Shown: positions 49,070 through 58,788 of the stretch, piece after piece
Numbering within the stretch: position 1 is the first letter of the stretch
Layout of the letters: every line of letters begins with the position of its first letter
From: Tautonia plasticadhaerens
Lineage (GTDB): Bacteria > Planctomycetota > Planctomycetia > Isosphaerales > Isosphaeraceae
Direction of reading: 5' to 3'
Length of the DNA stretch: 64,000 bases
Assembly: GCF_007752535.1 (NCBI RefSeq)
Contig: NZ_CP036426.1
Coordinates: 3,224,001-3,288,000, forward strand
The notes under the pieces: generated by a model
What the model was told of the DNA's origin: nothing
The model's input: the letters and a program-made list of their open reading frames with translations, nothing else
Databases searched by the model: none
Program-made: the position numbers and the translations under genes

Positions 49070-49556
49070 CTCGGCCCTCCGATCCGATCCAGCCAACCCG
49101 GCCCCGACCGAGCGTCCCCGACCCCGGGGTGCGCCCCGCCCGGATCGGGTCGCCGCACGGCGAGGCCGACGAGAACCCGTCGAAGGACATCGGCCGTCCT
49201 CGGCGGGCCGCTTGACGGCGGGCCTGACCTGCCTGGGTCGAGGGGGAGTCCGATCGGCCAGGCAGGCCGAATTCGCGCCGGCCATCGGGACGCCGATCGG
49301 ATCGAGCCGCCCGACCGGCCCCGTCTCTCTACCCTGCCATCCGGCGCGACCGGACGCCCGAGATCTCCCGACCCTCGCCGACTCGACCGCCCCTGTCCTG
49401 CCTCCGAACGCCGGTTTCCGCAGGTGGGGACGGTGACCGAGCCTTCCCACTCGAAGCGGCGGGACCTTAGCCCCCTCCCGGGTTGAAAACCGAACGTCCC
49501 TCCCGTATGATCGACCGATCAGGAGGGCCTGCTCGACCGATCGTGCTCCCTCCGAC
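49070..49556. other. intergenic region upstream of tRNA-Met
   Basis: 487 bases. It contains the promoter of the tRNA gene at its right end and an imperfect structure with CCTGCCTGG (49228-49236) and its complement CCAGGCAGG (49258-49266). No convincing coding frame. Confidence 0.45.
49484..49511 (+). promoter_or_regulatory. sigma-70 promoter of the tRNA-Met gene
   Basis: TTGAAA (49484-49489), a 16-base spacer, and TATGAT (49506-49511). The pair stands out from GC-rich flanks and lies 45 bases before the tRNA 5' end, a normal leader length. Confidence 0.7.
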
Positions 49557-49630
49557 GGCGGCGTAGCTCAGTCGGTTAGAGCAGCGGAATCATAATCCGC
49601 GTGTCGGGGGTTCGAATCCCTCCGCCGCTA
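49557..49630 (+). tRNA. tRNA-Met (anticodon CAT), elongator type
   Basis: Cloverleaf by eye: acceptor GGCGGCG / CGCCGCT with a G-T first pair, D stem GCTC/GAGC, anticodon stem GCGGA/TCCGC with loop ATCATAA (anticodon CAT), T arm GGGGG-TTCGAAT-CCCTC, discriminator A at 49630. CCA is not encoded. Lack of initiator features (the first acceptor pair is G-T, not unpaired, and there are no three G-C pairs in the anticodon stem) favours elongator Met; a lysidine-modified tRNA-Ile(CAT) is the alternative. Confidence 0.92.
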
Positions 49631-49647
49631 TTCGCGACACAACACGG

Positions 49648-49682
49648 CCCGAGGCGACTAAAGCCGCCTCGGGTTTCATTTT
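49648..49682 (+). terminator. intrinsic terminator after tRNA-Met
   Basis: CCCGAGGCG (49648-49656) pairs with CGCCTCGGG (49665-49673) around an 8-base loop, followed by TTTCATTTT. It starts 18 bases after the tRNA and is a clear factor-independent terminator. Confidence 0.9.
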
Positions 49683-49699
49683 GCGCCGACGCTCCGCCG

Positions 49700-49905
49700 G
49701 ATCGGACACGCGAGAATCACGCCAGCCCCCGACACGATCCGCCCCTGTCCGTCCCCTGACTGCTACCCAAAATGCTACCCACGTTCGGCCCGGTGACGCG
49801 GACCTTGCCGAAGTTATCGACGCCTGGCCCTCCCTGCCCGAGGCGATCCGGGCCGGCATCCTTGCGATGGTCCGAACCTCCTCGGGTGGACGGGGGGAGC
49901 GATGA
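49700..49905 (+). pseudogene. C-terminal remnant of an integrase-like protein
   Basis: In the frame ending at TGA 49903-49905 the last 45 codons read as a real protein end: ATHVRPGDADLAEVIDAWPS followed by LPEAIRAGILAMVRTSSGG. This pattern is familiar to me from the C-terminal tails of planctomycete phage-type integrases; that is recollection, not a search. Nothing resembling the catalytic domain (Arg, His-x-x-Arg, Tyr) lies upstream, because the tRNA and its terminator occupy that space. The stop overlaps the start of the next gene (ATGA). Confidence 0.4.
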
Positions 49906-50333
49906 GCCGATCAAGGACGCCCGACCCCGAGACTATCCGAGCCCTCCTCGATGCCCTCCGGGCGGGGAGCTTCCTCGGGCCCGCCTGCCGGGCCGCCGGG
50001 ATCAGCCGGAGCACCCTTCGACGATGGCAGGTACGGGGACGCTCGAGGGACGAGCATGACGCCCCCTATCGGGCCTTCCGGCGAGACTACCGGGCCGCGA
50101 TCGCCTCGGCCGAGATCGCGGCGTTGGACTCGATCCGCCGCGCCGGGTCCGAAGACATCACCGGCTCCTGGCAGGCCAACGCCTGGCTCCTGGAGCGTCG
50201 ATTCCCGGCCCGATGGCGGAGGAAGGACCGGGCGCCGGACCCGTCGCGACCGAAGCCCCTCTCGCAGATGACCGTCGTGGAGCTTGAGGCCTACTGCGGT
50301 CGCCTCGGCCTGCTCGACGAGCCGCGACGATGA
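49902..50333 (+). CDS. small helix-turn-helix protein (phage/transposon type), first of three
   Basis: 143 residues. TIRALLDALRAGSFLGPACR then AAGISRSTLRRWQVRGR is a Trp-containing helix-turn-helix like those of phage terminase small subunits and transposase N-termini. A conserved middle follows (YRAFRRDYRAAIASAEIAAL) and ITGSWQANAWLLERRFPARW, a pattern common in small terminase-like DNA-binding proteins. The tail is basic and Pro-rich. The ATG overlaps the preceding stop and has GGGGGGAG upstream. Confidence 0.6.
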   Translation: MSRSRTPDPETIRALLDALRAGSFLGPACRAAGISRSTLRRWQVRGRSRDEHDAPYRAFRRDYRAAIASAEIAALDSIRRAGSEDITGSWQANAWLLERRFPARWRRKDRAPDPSRPKPLSQMTVVELEAYCGRLGLLDEPRR

Positions 50334-50367
50334 ACCCGCCCACGTCCTCGATGGTGAAGGCCGAGTC

Positions 50368-50796
50368 ATGCCACGCCCCACCAAGTCCACCCCCGAGATC
50401 GGCGAGTCGATCCTCCGCCTTCTCGCCTCGGGCCGCTCCCGACGGGAGACGGTCGAGGCCCTGGGGATCGGTCGTCGGACCCTCCAGGACTGGCTCCGCC
50501 GGGGACGGGACGGGGACCCCGACTTCGTGGCCTGGGCCGATCGGGTCGATTGGGCAGCCTACCTGCTGCACCGGCAGCGGGTCCGGGCGACCTGGGATCG
50601 CCTCGAGGCCGAGTCGAAGGAGCGCTGGAAGCGGTTCAAGCGGGCCCGGGAGGAGTACTGGATGGAGCGGCTTGGGCCGCTCGAGTTCTGGAGTCGCCGG
50701 CTGGCGTGGCTGGCCAAGCGAGGGCGGTGGGAGGCGTACCGACGGACACTCGAGCGGCTCAGGACCGAGGGTTTCCGCACCGACTGCACACCGTAA
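50368..50796 (+). CDS. small helix-turn-helix protein, second of three
   Basis: 142 residues from ATG 50368. ILRLLASGRSRRETVEALGI then GRRTLQDWLRRGRDGDPDF is clearly related to the helix-turn-helix of the genes on both sides. The rest is rich in Trp, Arg and Glu with a long helix (LEAESKERWKRFKRAREEYW). The longer frame from 50284 is less likely: it begins inside the previous gene without a binding site. Probably a DNA-binding component of a mobile element. Confidence 0.6.
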   Translation: MPRPTKSTPEIGESILRLLASGRSRRETVEALGIGRRTLQDWLRRGRDGDPDFVAWADRVDWAAYLLHRQRVRATWDRLEAESKERWKRFKRAREEYWMERLGPLEFWSRRLAWLAKRGRWEAYRRTLERLRTEGFRTDCTP

Positions 50797-50808
50797 GAAA
50801 AGAATCCA

Positions 50809-51264
50809 ATGGGAAATCAAGGTGGCCGCCCCAGCCTCAACACGCCGAGTCGGCTGGTCGCCCTGTCCCGGGGGATCGCCGATGGCCTCTCCCGGGACCG
50901 GGCGGCGGCGGAGGCCGGCATCAGCAAGCGGACCCTGCAACGCTGGATCAAGGCCGGCCGCGCCGGCGACCCCCGCTATGTCGGGCTGGCCGAGGCGGTC
51001 GCGACGGCAGAGCGGCGGGGCGACTGGGGTCGGGAGATCGCCCCGACCTTCAGGGAGCAGTTCCGACGCCGGGTGGATCTTACGCCGCCATCCCGCCTGA
51101 AACCGAGGGAGAACGGAATGGAGGGTGCCAGGACCGGGGGCGTCGGGGTTTCGGCGCCAGCCATTCCACAGAACGGGAAAGGAACTGGTGGGCGCCGGTG
51201 CCAGAACGGGGGGCCCGAAGGGGGCCGACTTCGGGCCCCCCGTTCTGGCGTCGCGTTTCGCTGA
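50809..51264 (+). CDS. small helix-turn-helix protein, third of three
   Basis: 151 residues, starting 12 bases after the preceding stop. LVALSRGIADGLSRDRAAAE then AGISKRTLQRWIKAGRAGDP is the same helix-turn-helix plan. After residue 95 the sequence turns into Gly/Arg-rich, poorly structured protein that coincides with a large inverted repeat in the DNA (51201-51248), so the true or ancestral stop may have been lost and the C-terminus may be an extension into non-coding sequence. Confidence 0.5.
   Translation: MGNQGGRPSLNTPSRLVALSRGIADGLSRDRAAAEAGISKRTLQRWIKAGRAGDPRYVGLAEAVATAERRGDWGREIAPTFREQFRRRVDLTPPSRLKPRENGMEGARTGGVGVSAPAIPQNGKGTGGRRCQNGGPEGGRLRAPRSGVAFR
51201..51248. repeat. 20-bp perfect inverted repeat with 8-base loop
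   Basis: Arms 51201-51220 (CCAGAACGGGGGGCCCGAAG) and 51229-51248 are exact reverse complements. The structure overlaps the 3' end of the third helix-turn-helix gene and may be its terminator or an element end. A small hairpin GCCCC/GGGGC follows downstream. Confidence 0.75.
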
Positions 51265-51543
51265 GAGCAGCGGAAAGAACAGGGGGATCGGTGCCGAAAC
51301 CGATCCGGACGAGGACGCCCCGAGCCGACGGGGCTTGTGTCGCCCTCTCTGGAGGGCCGGGCGTTATGATCACCGGGGGAGCGGGTCCACGGCCTGCAAT
51401 GACCGTTTGTTCAGATTTGAGTCCTCTGCCCCAATTGACGCAGTCGGCGATCGGTTCATGACTCGTCCCACCCCCTTGTCAAACTCCCCGGGGCGCGTCA
51501 GAACTGTGCGAGGATCCCAGTCGACCCGGCCCCCAGTGCACCG
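51265..51543. other. non-coding stretch before the CZB pseudogene
   Basis: Contains a small GC hairpin after the inverted repeat and an A/T-richer patch around 51395-51430. No gene or clear promoter is seen. Confidence 0.4.
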
Positions 51544-51912
51544 ATGATCGACCCATCGAAGAACGACCACGCAATCGAGGCTCACGCCCGATGGAGGTAC
51601 CACCCGCGCAGGGCCATCGCGACCGGGACCAGCGAGTGGACGGTGGAGCAGGCCCGGTCCGATGACCGGTGTGAGTTCGGCCGGTGACTCCGGGAAACAC
51701 GCCTGCCGGACCGGATGACGACGCAGGCGCGGGAGGTCGCCCGACTCCACGCCGAGTTCCACGCCCGGGCCGCCCAGGTGCTGCACCTCGCCTTGACCTA
51801 GCGGGGCCAGGAGGCCTCGGCGGCGCTGGCCCCGGGGAGCGACTTCGTCGCCATCTCCTCGAAGTTGACCCACGCCATGGTCGCCTGGAAGGGGGCCGCA
51901 GGCGACGGCGGG
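51544..51912 (+). pseudogene. CZB-domain (chemoreceptor zinc-binding) protein pseudogene
   Basis: One frame from ATG 51544 reads AIEAHARWRYHPRRAIATG, DDRCEFGR, then TGA (51685-51687), then a continuing LHAEFHARAAQVLHLALT, then TAG (51799-51801), then ASAALAPGSDFVAISSKLTH and AMVAWKG. This is the complete CZB pattern: His-x-x-Trp, Cys-x-x-Gly-x-Trp-Leu, and His-x-x-Phe-His. The first stop falls exactly where the invariant Trp after Cys-x-x-Gly-Arg should be (TGG to TGA). Two in-frame stops with no frameshift mean a recently inactivated standalone CZB protein. The 3' boundary is uncertain. Confidence 0.7.
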
Positions 51913-51980
51913 ACCGCGCCTCCTGATGGCCCGGGGCGTCCCCGATGCCGGTCCGCCCGCCGGCCTCGGCCGGGTGCGGG

Positions 51981-54500
51981 TCAGGCGACTGGGCACGGAG
52001 TCGCCCCCCAGATCGACCCGGCGTACTCGGCGATCGTGCGGTCGCTGGAGAATTTCCCGCTGCGGGCGACGTTGATGATGGCCTTGCGGGCCCAGCCGGC
52101 CCGGTCCGCGTAGAGGTCGGAGACGCACCGCTGGGCCTCGGCGTAGGAGGTCAGGTCGGCCAGGTGCATGTAGGGTTCGCCGTGCGTCAGCAGGGCCTCC
52201 CGGATCGGGGCGTAGCGGCCCGGCTCTCCGGGGTTGAAGTGGCCCGAGGCGATCAGGTCGAGCGCCCGGCGGGCCTCGGGCTCGTGCTCGTAGTGCCAGC
52301 GCGGCTCGTACCAGCCGCGGGACCCGGCGACCTGGTCGGCGGTCAGGCCGAAGAGGAAGAGGTTCTCCTCGCCGACCTCCTCGGCGATCTCGATGGTGGC
52401 CCCGTCGCGCGTGCCGACGGTCAGGGCGCCGTTCATCATGAACTTCATGTTGCTCGTGCCGCTGGCCTCGAAGCCAGCTGTCGAGATCTGCTCGGAGACG
52501 TCGCTGGCCGGGATCAGCCGCTCGGCCAGCGTCACGGAGTAGTCCGGCAGGAACGCGACACGCAGCCGGCCGCGGGCCGCCTGGTCGCGGTCGAGCGTCG
52601 CGCCGACGTCGTTGATCAGCCGGATGATCAACTTCGCGAGGTGGTAGGCCGGGGCCGCCTTGCCGGCGAACAGGAACGTCCGGGGCGGCGGGTCCAGGCC
52701 CGGGTCGTCGCGGAGGCGGTTGTAGCAGACGACGACATGGAGGACGTTGAGTAGCTGCCGCTTGTACTCGTGGATCCGCTTGACCTGGGCGTCGAAAATC
52801 GAGTCTGGATCCAGCGCGATCCCGTCCCGGTCCCGGATCCAGTCGACGAACCGGAGCTTCGCCGCCCGTCGGGCGGCGAGGAAGTGCTCCCGGAACCCGG
52901 CATCTTCGGCAAGCGGGGTGACGGCGGCGAGCTTGCCGAGGTCGGCGGCCCAGCCCACGCCGACCGCCTCGGTGAGCAGGGCCGCCAGGCCCGGATTGGC
53001 CAGCAGCAGCCAGCGACGGGGGGTGACGCCGTTGGTCTTGTTGCCGAACCGGCCGGGGAACATTGCGGCGAAGTCGGGGACGGTCCGGGTGCGGAGCAGT
53101 TCCGAGTGGATGGCCGCCACGCCATTGGTGCTGTGCGTGCCGACGATCGCCAGGTGCGCCATCCGGACCTTCCGGGTCGGCCCCTCCTCGATCAGGCTCA
53201 TGCGGCCGACCTTCGCCTCGTCGCCGGGGTGGGCGGCCCGGACGTCGTCCAGGAACCGGCGGTTGATCTCGTAGACGATCTCCAGGTGCCGGGGGAGCAG
53301 GGCCTCGAAGAGGTCGACCGGCCAGGTCTCCAGCGCCTCTGGCAGCAGGGTGTGGTTGGTGTAGGCCAGGGTCCCGATGGTCAGCTCCCAGGCCCGATCC
53401 CAGTTGAGCCCGGCCCGGTCGAGCAGGATCCGCATCAGCTCGGCCACTGCCAGGGCCGGGTGAGTGTCGTTGAGCTGGACGGCGACCTTGTCGGCCAGCG
53501 CCGGCCAGTCGTTCCCTCGGCGGAGGAACCGGGCGACGATGTCGTCCAGCGAGCAGGCGACGAGAAAATACTCCTGGAGGAACCGCAGCGAGCGGCCCCG
53601 GGGCGTCGAGTCGTCGGGGTAGAGGACGCGGCTGACGGTCTCGGCGAGCACCCGGTCCGAGACGGCGCCGAAGTAGTCGCCGCCGCTGAACTCGCCGAAG
53701 TCGAAGACGTCCGGGGTCTCGGCCTTCCAGAGGCGGAGCGTGTTGATCGTCCGGCCGCCGTGGCCGACCACCGGCCGGTCGTACGGCACTCCGAGCAGGT
53801 GCGAGGCCTGCCCGCGGTGCACCGCGATCTCCCCCCCATGCGCCTCGAACCGGCAGCCGAGCGGCACGGTCACCGCCTCGTTCGGCCGGGCCACCTCCCA
53901 CGGGTCGGGCCGGGCGAGCCAGCGGTCGGGCTGCTCGACCTGGCAGCCGTCCCGGAGCTCCTGGCGGAAGATGCCGAAGTCGTAGCGCAGGCCGTAGCCG
54001 ATCGCCGGCAGCGCCATCGTGGCCATCGACTCGACGAAGCACGCCGCCAGTCGGCCGAGCCCGCCATTACCCAGGCCGGCGTCCGGCTCCTGCTCGATCA
54101 ACTCGGCCAGGTCGAGCCCTCGCCGCCGGGCGGCGTCGTCGACCAGCGGCGAGAGCAACAGGTTCATCACGTTGTTCGCCAGCGAGCGGCCGATAAGGAA
54201 TTCCATCGACAGGTAATAGACCTGTTTCGGGTTGGCACGTTCGTGTTCCTGTTGGGTGCGGACCCAGCGCTGGGCGAGCACGTCCCGGATCGCGGCGGCG
54301 ACCGCCTCGAACCGCTCCCGAGGCCCGGCCTCGGTCAGGTCGACGACGTGGTCGAAGATCAACCGGCGCTCGTAAAGGGCATCATCGTGGCCGGTGAATG
54401 GCACCGGGCCGCAGCCGTAGCGGGCGAGGAGGTCACCGGATCCGTCGCCCTCGGGGCCATCGGCCCGGGGCGTCGCAGAAGGTGTAGCACGTGTGCTCAC
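51981..54500 (-). CDS. glgP: glycogen/starch phosphorylase
   Basis: 839 residues from GTG 54500, chosen because it lies one base after the glgX stop (TAAAGTG) with GCGGAG upstream; longer starts at 54533 or 54560 would overlap glgX. GT35 landmarks in order: YYLSMEFLIGRSLANNVMNL, EPDAGLGNGGLGRLAACF, LRYDFGIFRQEL, VQLNDTHPALAVAELMRIL, NKTNGVTPRRWL, VKRIHEYKRQLLN, and the cofactor motif EASGTSNMKFMMNGALTVGT with the pyridoxal-phosphate Lys about residue 686. It releases glucose 1-phosphate from alpha-1,4-glucan in the cytoplasm. The upstream debranching enzyme would supply linear chains. Confidence 0.95.
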   Translation of the reverse strand: MSTRATPSATPRADGPEGDGSGDLLARYGCGPVPFTGHDDALYERRLIFDHVVDLTEAGPRERFEAVAAAIRDVLAQRWVRTQQEHERANPKQVYYLSMEFLIGRSLANNVMNLLLSPLVDDAARRRGLDLAELIEQEPDAGLGNGGLGRLAACFVESMATMALPAIGYGLRYDFGIFRQELRDGCQVEQPDRWLARPDPWEVARPNEAVTVPLGCRFEAHGGEIAVHRGQASHLLGVPYDRPVVGHGGRTINTLRLWKAETPDVFDFGEFSGGDYFGAVSDRVLAETVSRVLYPDDSTPRGRSLRFLQEYFLVACSLDDIVARFLRRGNDWPALADKVAVQLNDTHPALAVAELMRILLDRAGLNWDRAWELTIGTLAYTNHTLLPEALETWPVDLFEALLPRHLEIVYEINRRFLDDVRAAHPGDEAKVGRMSLIEEGPTRKVRMAHLAIVGTHSTNGVAAIHSELLRTRTVPDFAAMFPGRFGNKTNGVTPRRWLLLANPGLAALLTEAVGVGWAADLGKLAAVTPLAEDAGFREHFLAARRAAKLRFVDWIRDRDGIALDPDSIFDAQVKRIHEYKRQLLNVLHVVVCYNRLRDDPGLDPPPRTFLFAGKAAPAYHLAKLIIRLINDVGATLDRDQAARGRLRVAFLPDYSVTLAERLIPASDVSEQISTAGFEASGTSNMKFMMNGALTVGTRDGATIEIAEEVGEENLFLFGLTADQVAGSRGWYEPRWHYEHEPEARRALDLIASGHFNPGEPGRYAPIREALLTHGEPYMHLADLTSYAEAQRCVSDLYADRAGWARKAIINVARSGKFSSDRTIAEYAGSIWGATPCPVA

Positions 54501-54501
54501 T

Positions 54502-56652
<2,151 letters not shown>

Positions 56653-56804
56653 GATGTCTGCCCTCCCCGGGCCGGTCGGCGGCCCGAGGGCCGGCCGCCG
56701 CGTCGGATCACGCAATCGATCCCATCCCGGACGCGCCGGCCGGGGTCGTGTGCCCGCTTCGGGCCTCGGACGCACGGTCGTCCCGGGCGGAGCCTCCCCG
56801 TCCC

Positions 56805-57500
56805 TCAGGCGATGGTGTGGGACCCGAGGTACTTCGCGGGCTCCCGCTCGAACGCCTCGCGCGACTCCTCGGTGAAGAAATGGTAGGTCGTCCCCTCGTG
56901 CTCGGCCGTCCCCCGCGCGAAGGTCCTGGGGAACGACATGCCGAGGACCGGGTCGACCACATCCGACCCCCGCTGGTAGGAGGCGTTGAAGAAGAGGCTG
57001 ATGTAGGTCCGCGTGAACTGGACCGCCTTGCGGTCGAACCAGTCCAAGGCCCGCTCGACGCTGGCCTCCTCCAGGGGCAGGGCGAGCTGGTCGTGCCGCT
57101 CGAAATCGAGGAAGACCGGCATGATCCTCAGGTCGTAGGAGAGCACGAGGCCCTCGACGGCCGGGCCGGCCTCCAGGGCGAGGCGGAGGTTGATCTCGGC
57201 CGGGCAGCGCTCGGAGCGCGGCAGGTCGAACGAGACGATCACGGCGTGGAACGTGCGCCCTGCCGGGCCGAAGTCGCGTCTGGTGACGGTCGGGGTCGCC
57301 CCCGGCAGCGTCTCGGCGAACGCCTCCAGCCGGGGCTTCACGGCGTCCCGGATCCGCTGGCTGAGGTCGAGGAACGTCGCGTACCGGGCCTGCATCCGGC
57401 GGTATTGCTCCGCGGACTCGGCCTGCATCGCCTCGACTTTCTCCCGGGCGGCCTCGACCTCGCCCCGGAGCGTGGCCTTGAACTCATCGATGCCGGACAT
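56805..57500 (-). CDS. YHS-domain protein with N-terminal coiled coil, atypical metal site
   Basis: 231 residues. An N-terminal helix (FKATLRGEVEAAREKVEAMQ, AEQYRRMQARYATFLDLSQR) precedes a mixed alpha/beta middle domain (AVIVSFDLPRSERCPAEINL, VLSYDLRIMPVFLDFERHDQ) with a helical segment containing DRKAVQFTRTYISLFF. The C-terminal 45 residues are a YHS domain: VVDPVLGMSFPRTFARGTAE, YHFFTEESREAFEREPAKYL. In canonical YHS domains the motif reads DPVCGM; here the cysteine is leucine. ATG 57500 has AGGAGGG upstream. It sits between the LOG gene and glgX in the same direction; function unknown. Confidence 0.75.
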   Translation of the reverse strand: MSGIDEFKATLRGEVEAAREKVEAMQAESAEQYRRMQARYATFLDLSQRIRDAVKPRLEAFAETLPGATPTVTRRDFGPAGRTFHAVIVSFDLPRSERCPAEINLRLALEAGPAVEGLVLSYDLRIMPVFLDFERHDQLALPLEEASVERALDWFDRKAVQFTRTYISLFFNASYQRGSDVVDPVLGMSFPRTFARGTAEHEGTTYHFFTEESREAFEREPAKYLGSHTIA

Positions 57501-57546
57501 GGCGAACCCTCCTGTTCACTGGGGCGGAGGAGAAAACGATGCCCGT

Positions 57547-58407
57547 TCAGTGACGCTCCGGGTCGAGGGGCCGGAGCCGCCCTCGGACCGCGTCCGGCAG
57601 GCCGCGGAGGATCCGGTCGACCGCGTCCCCGGGCGAGTCGACGATCGTGGCGAAGCCCAGCTCCTCCTCGGAGACGGCCCCGGCCAGGACCAGTCGCCAG
57701 ATGTAATCGCGCAGGCCGGACCAGAACCCCTCGCCGACGAGCACCAGCGGGAACGGCCCGATCTTGCGGCACTGGATCAGCGTGGCGGCCTCGAACAGCT
57801 CGTCAAGGGTCCCGAGCCCGCCCGGTAGGCAGACGAAGGCGCAGGAGTACTTGACCAGCATCACCTTGCGGACGAAGAAGTAGCGGAACTCGACCACCTC
57901 GTCGAGGTAGGGATTGGGGTGCTGCTCGAAGGGCAGGATGATGTTGCAGCCGATGCTCCGTCCGCCGGCCTCCCGGGCCCCGCGGTTGGCCGCCTCCATC
58001 ATCCCGGGGCCGCCGCCGGTGATGACGACGAAACCGGCTCGGGCCAGCTCGCCGCCGAGCTGCCGGCCCGACTCGTACTCGGGTGTCCCCTCGGCGAACC
58101 GGGCCGAGCCGAAGACGGTGACCGCCGGCCCGAGGTCATGGAGCTTCCGGAAGCCCCGCTCGAACTCCTCGTCGATCCGGCGGAGCCGCTCCTGCTCTCT
58201 GGCCGGTGTCCTGGACTGGGTGAGGAAGCTCCGTTCCTGGGTCGCGCCGGCGTCCTCATCGGCGGCCGCGTCCAGTTCGTAGTCCAGGGCGCCGGCACGG
58301 GCCCAGTAGCCTTGCCAGCGTCGCTCCCACTGCTCGGCAGTCGGCGGCCCCGGCAAGGGGCGCGTCGTCTTCCCTGGATCATGCGGTCCGTCTGGTCGCG
58401 TCGACAT
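57547..58407 (-). CDS. LOG-family nucleotide phosphoribohydrolase-like protein
   Basis: 286 residues. After an acidic N-terminal tail of about 90 residues comes the LOG/lysine-decarboxylase-like Rossmann domain: AVTVFGSARFAEGTPEYESG, GFVVITGGGPGMMEAANRGA, IILPFEQHPNPYLDEVVEFR, and AFVCLPGGLGTLDELFEAAT, the family signature PGGxGTxxE. Members cleave nucleoside monophosphates to base and ribose 5-phosphate; many bacterial ones are annotated as Rossmann-fold nucleotide-binding proteins (TIGR00730). The substrate here cannot be set. GGAG precedes ATG 58407. Probable cotranscription with the YHS gene 46 bases downstream. Confidence 0.88.
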   Translation of the reverse strand: MSTRPDGPHDPGKTTRPLPGPPTAEQWERRWQGYWARAGALDYELDAAADEDAGATQERSFLTQSRTPAREQERLRRIDEEFERGFRKLHDLGPAVTVFGSARFAEGTPEYESGRQLGGELARAGFVVITGGGPGMMEAANRGAREAGGRSIGCNIILPFEQHPNPYLDEVVEFRYFFVRKVMLVKYSCAFVCLPGGLGTLDELFEAATLIQCRKIGPFPLVLVGEGFWSGLRDYIWRLVLAGAVSEEELGFATIVDSPGDAVDRILRGLPDAVRGRLRPLDPERH

Positions 58408-58788
58408 GTGCGATCGCTCCGATGACGCCCTCGCCTCGTGGGTCGACCGCCCCGTCGACCGACGACACCGCTACCCGCGGCGGAAGCCCGCTCGACGAAT
58501 GGTGTGTCCGTCATGCCGCCCCCGACGGCGGATCACGGGGCCGTGCCGGGCTCCGGGATCGCGCCCGCTTCAACCCCGAAGAGAACGGGCCCGCTTCCCA
58601 CTCAACCGCGCCGCGTGGCCGTCGCGACCGGCAGTCCTCTCCCGTCGTGAGAAGGGACCTCTATTCGGATTGTAACAGGAAGGCAGGCCATAGCCACAAA
58701 TATTGATTTGCTCCCCCTCGCGAGGTCTGGGATTGATCCGCCCTCCGAAACCGCATCCAACTCGTGCGGGGCACGGCCCGGGGCCGGC
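58408..58788. other. intergenic region between DUF4914 and LOG genes
   Basis: 381 bases. Around 58655-58715 the sequence is A/T-rich. On the minus strand TACAAT (58674-58669) with a weak TTGTGG 19 bases upstream is a candidate promoter for the LOG-YHS-glgX-glgP block, roughly 260 bases before the LOG start. This long leader and the gap suggest the four downstream genes form their own transcript. No RNA family recognised. Confidence 0.4.

Larger units (their letters stand above)
49676..51264 (+). mobile_element. probable remnant of an integrative element next to tRNA-Met
   Basis: The stretch directly after the tRNA holds an integrase-tail-like remnant and three small helix-turn-helix genes of phage/transposon style, all on the plus strand, and ends in a region with a large inverted repeat and a pseudogene beyond. 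No intact integrase, no second copy of the tRNA 3' end and no target-site duplication are visible, so boundaries are approximate. Confidence 0.35.

Noticed and set aside
51544-51912. Selenocysteine or programmed read-through at the TGA/TAG in the CZB frame
   Set aside because: Two different stop codons, the TGA replaces a Trp rather than a Cys, and no recoding hairpin is apparent; nonsense mutations are simpler.
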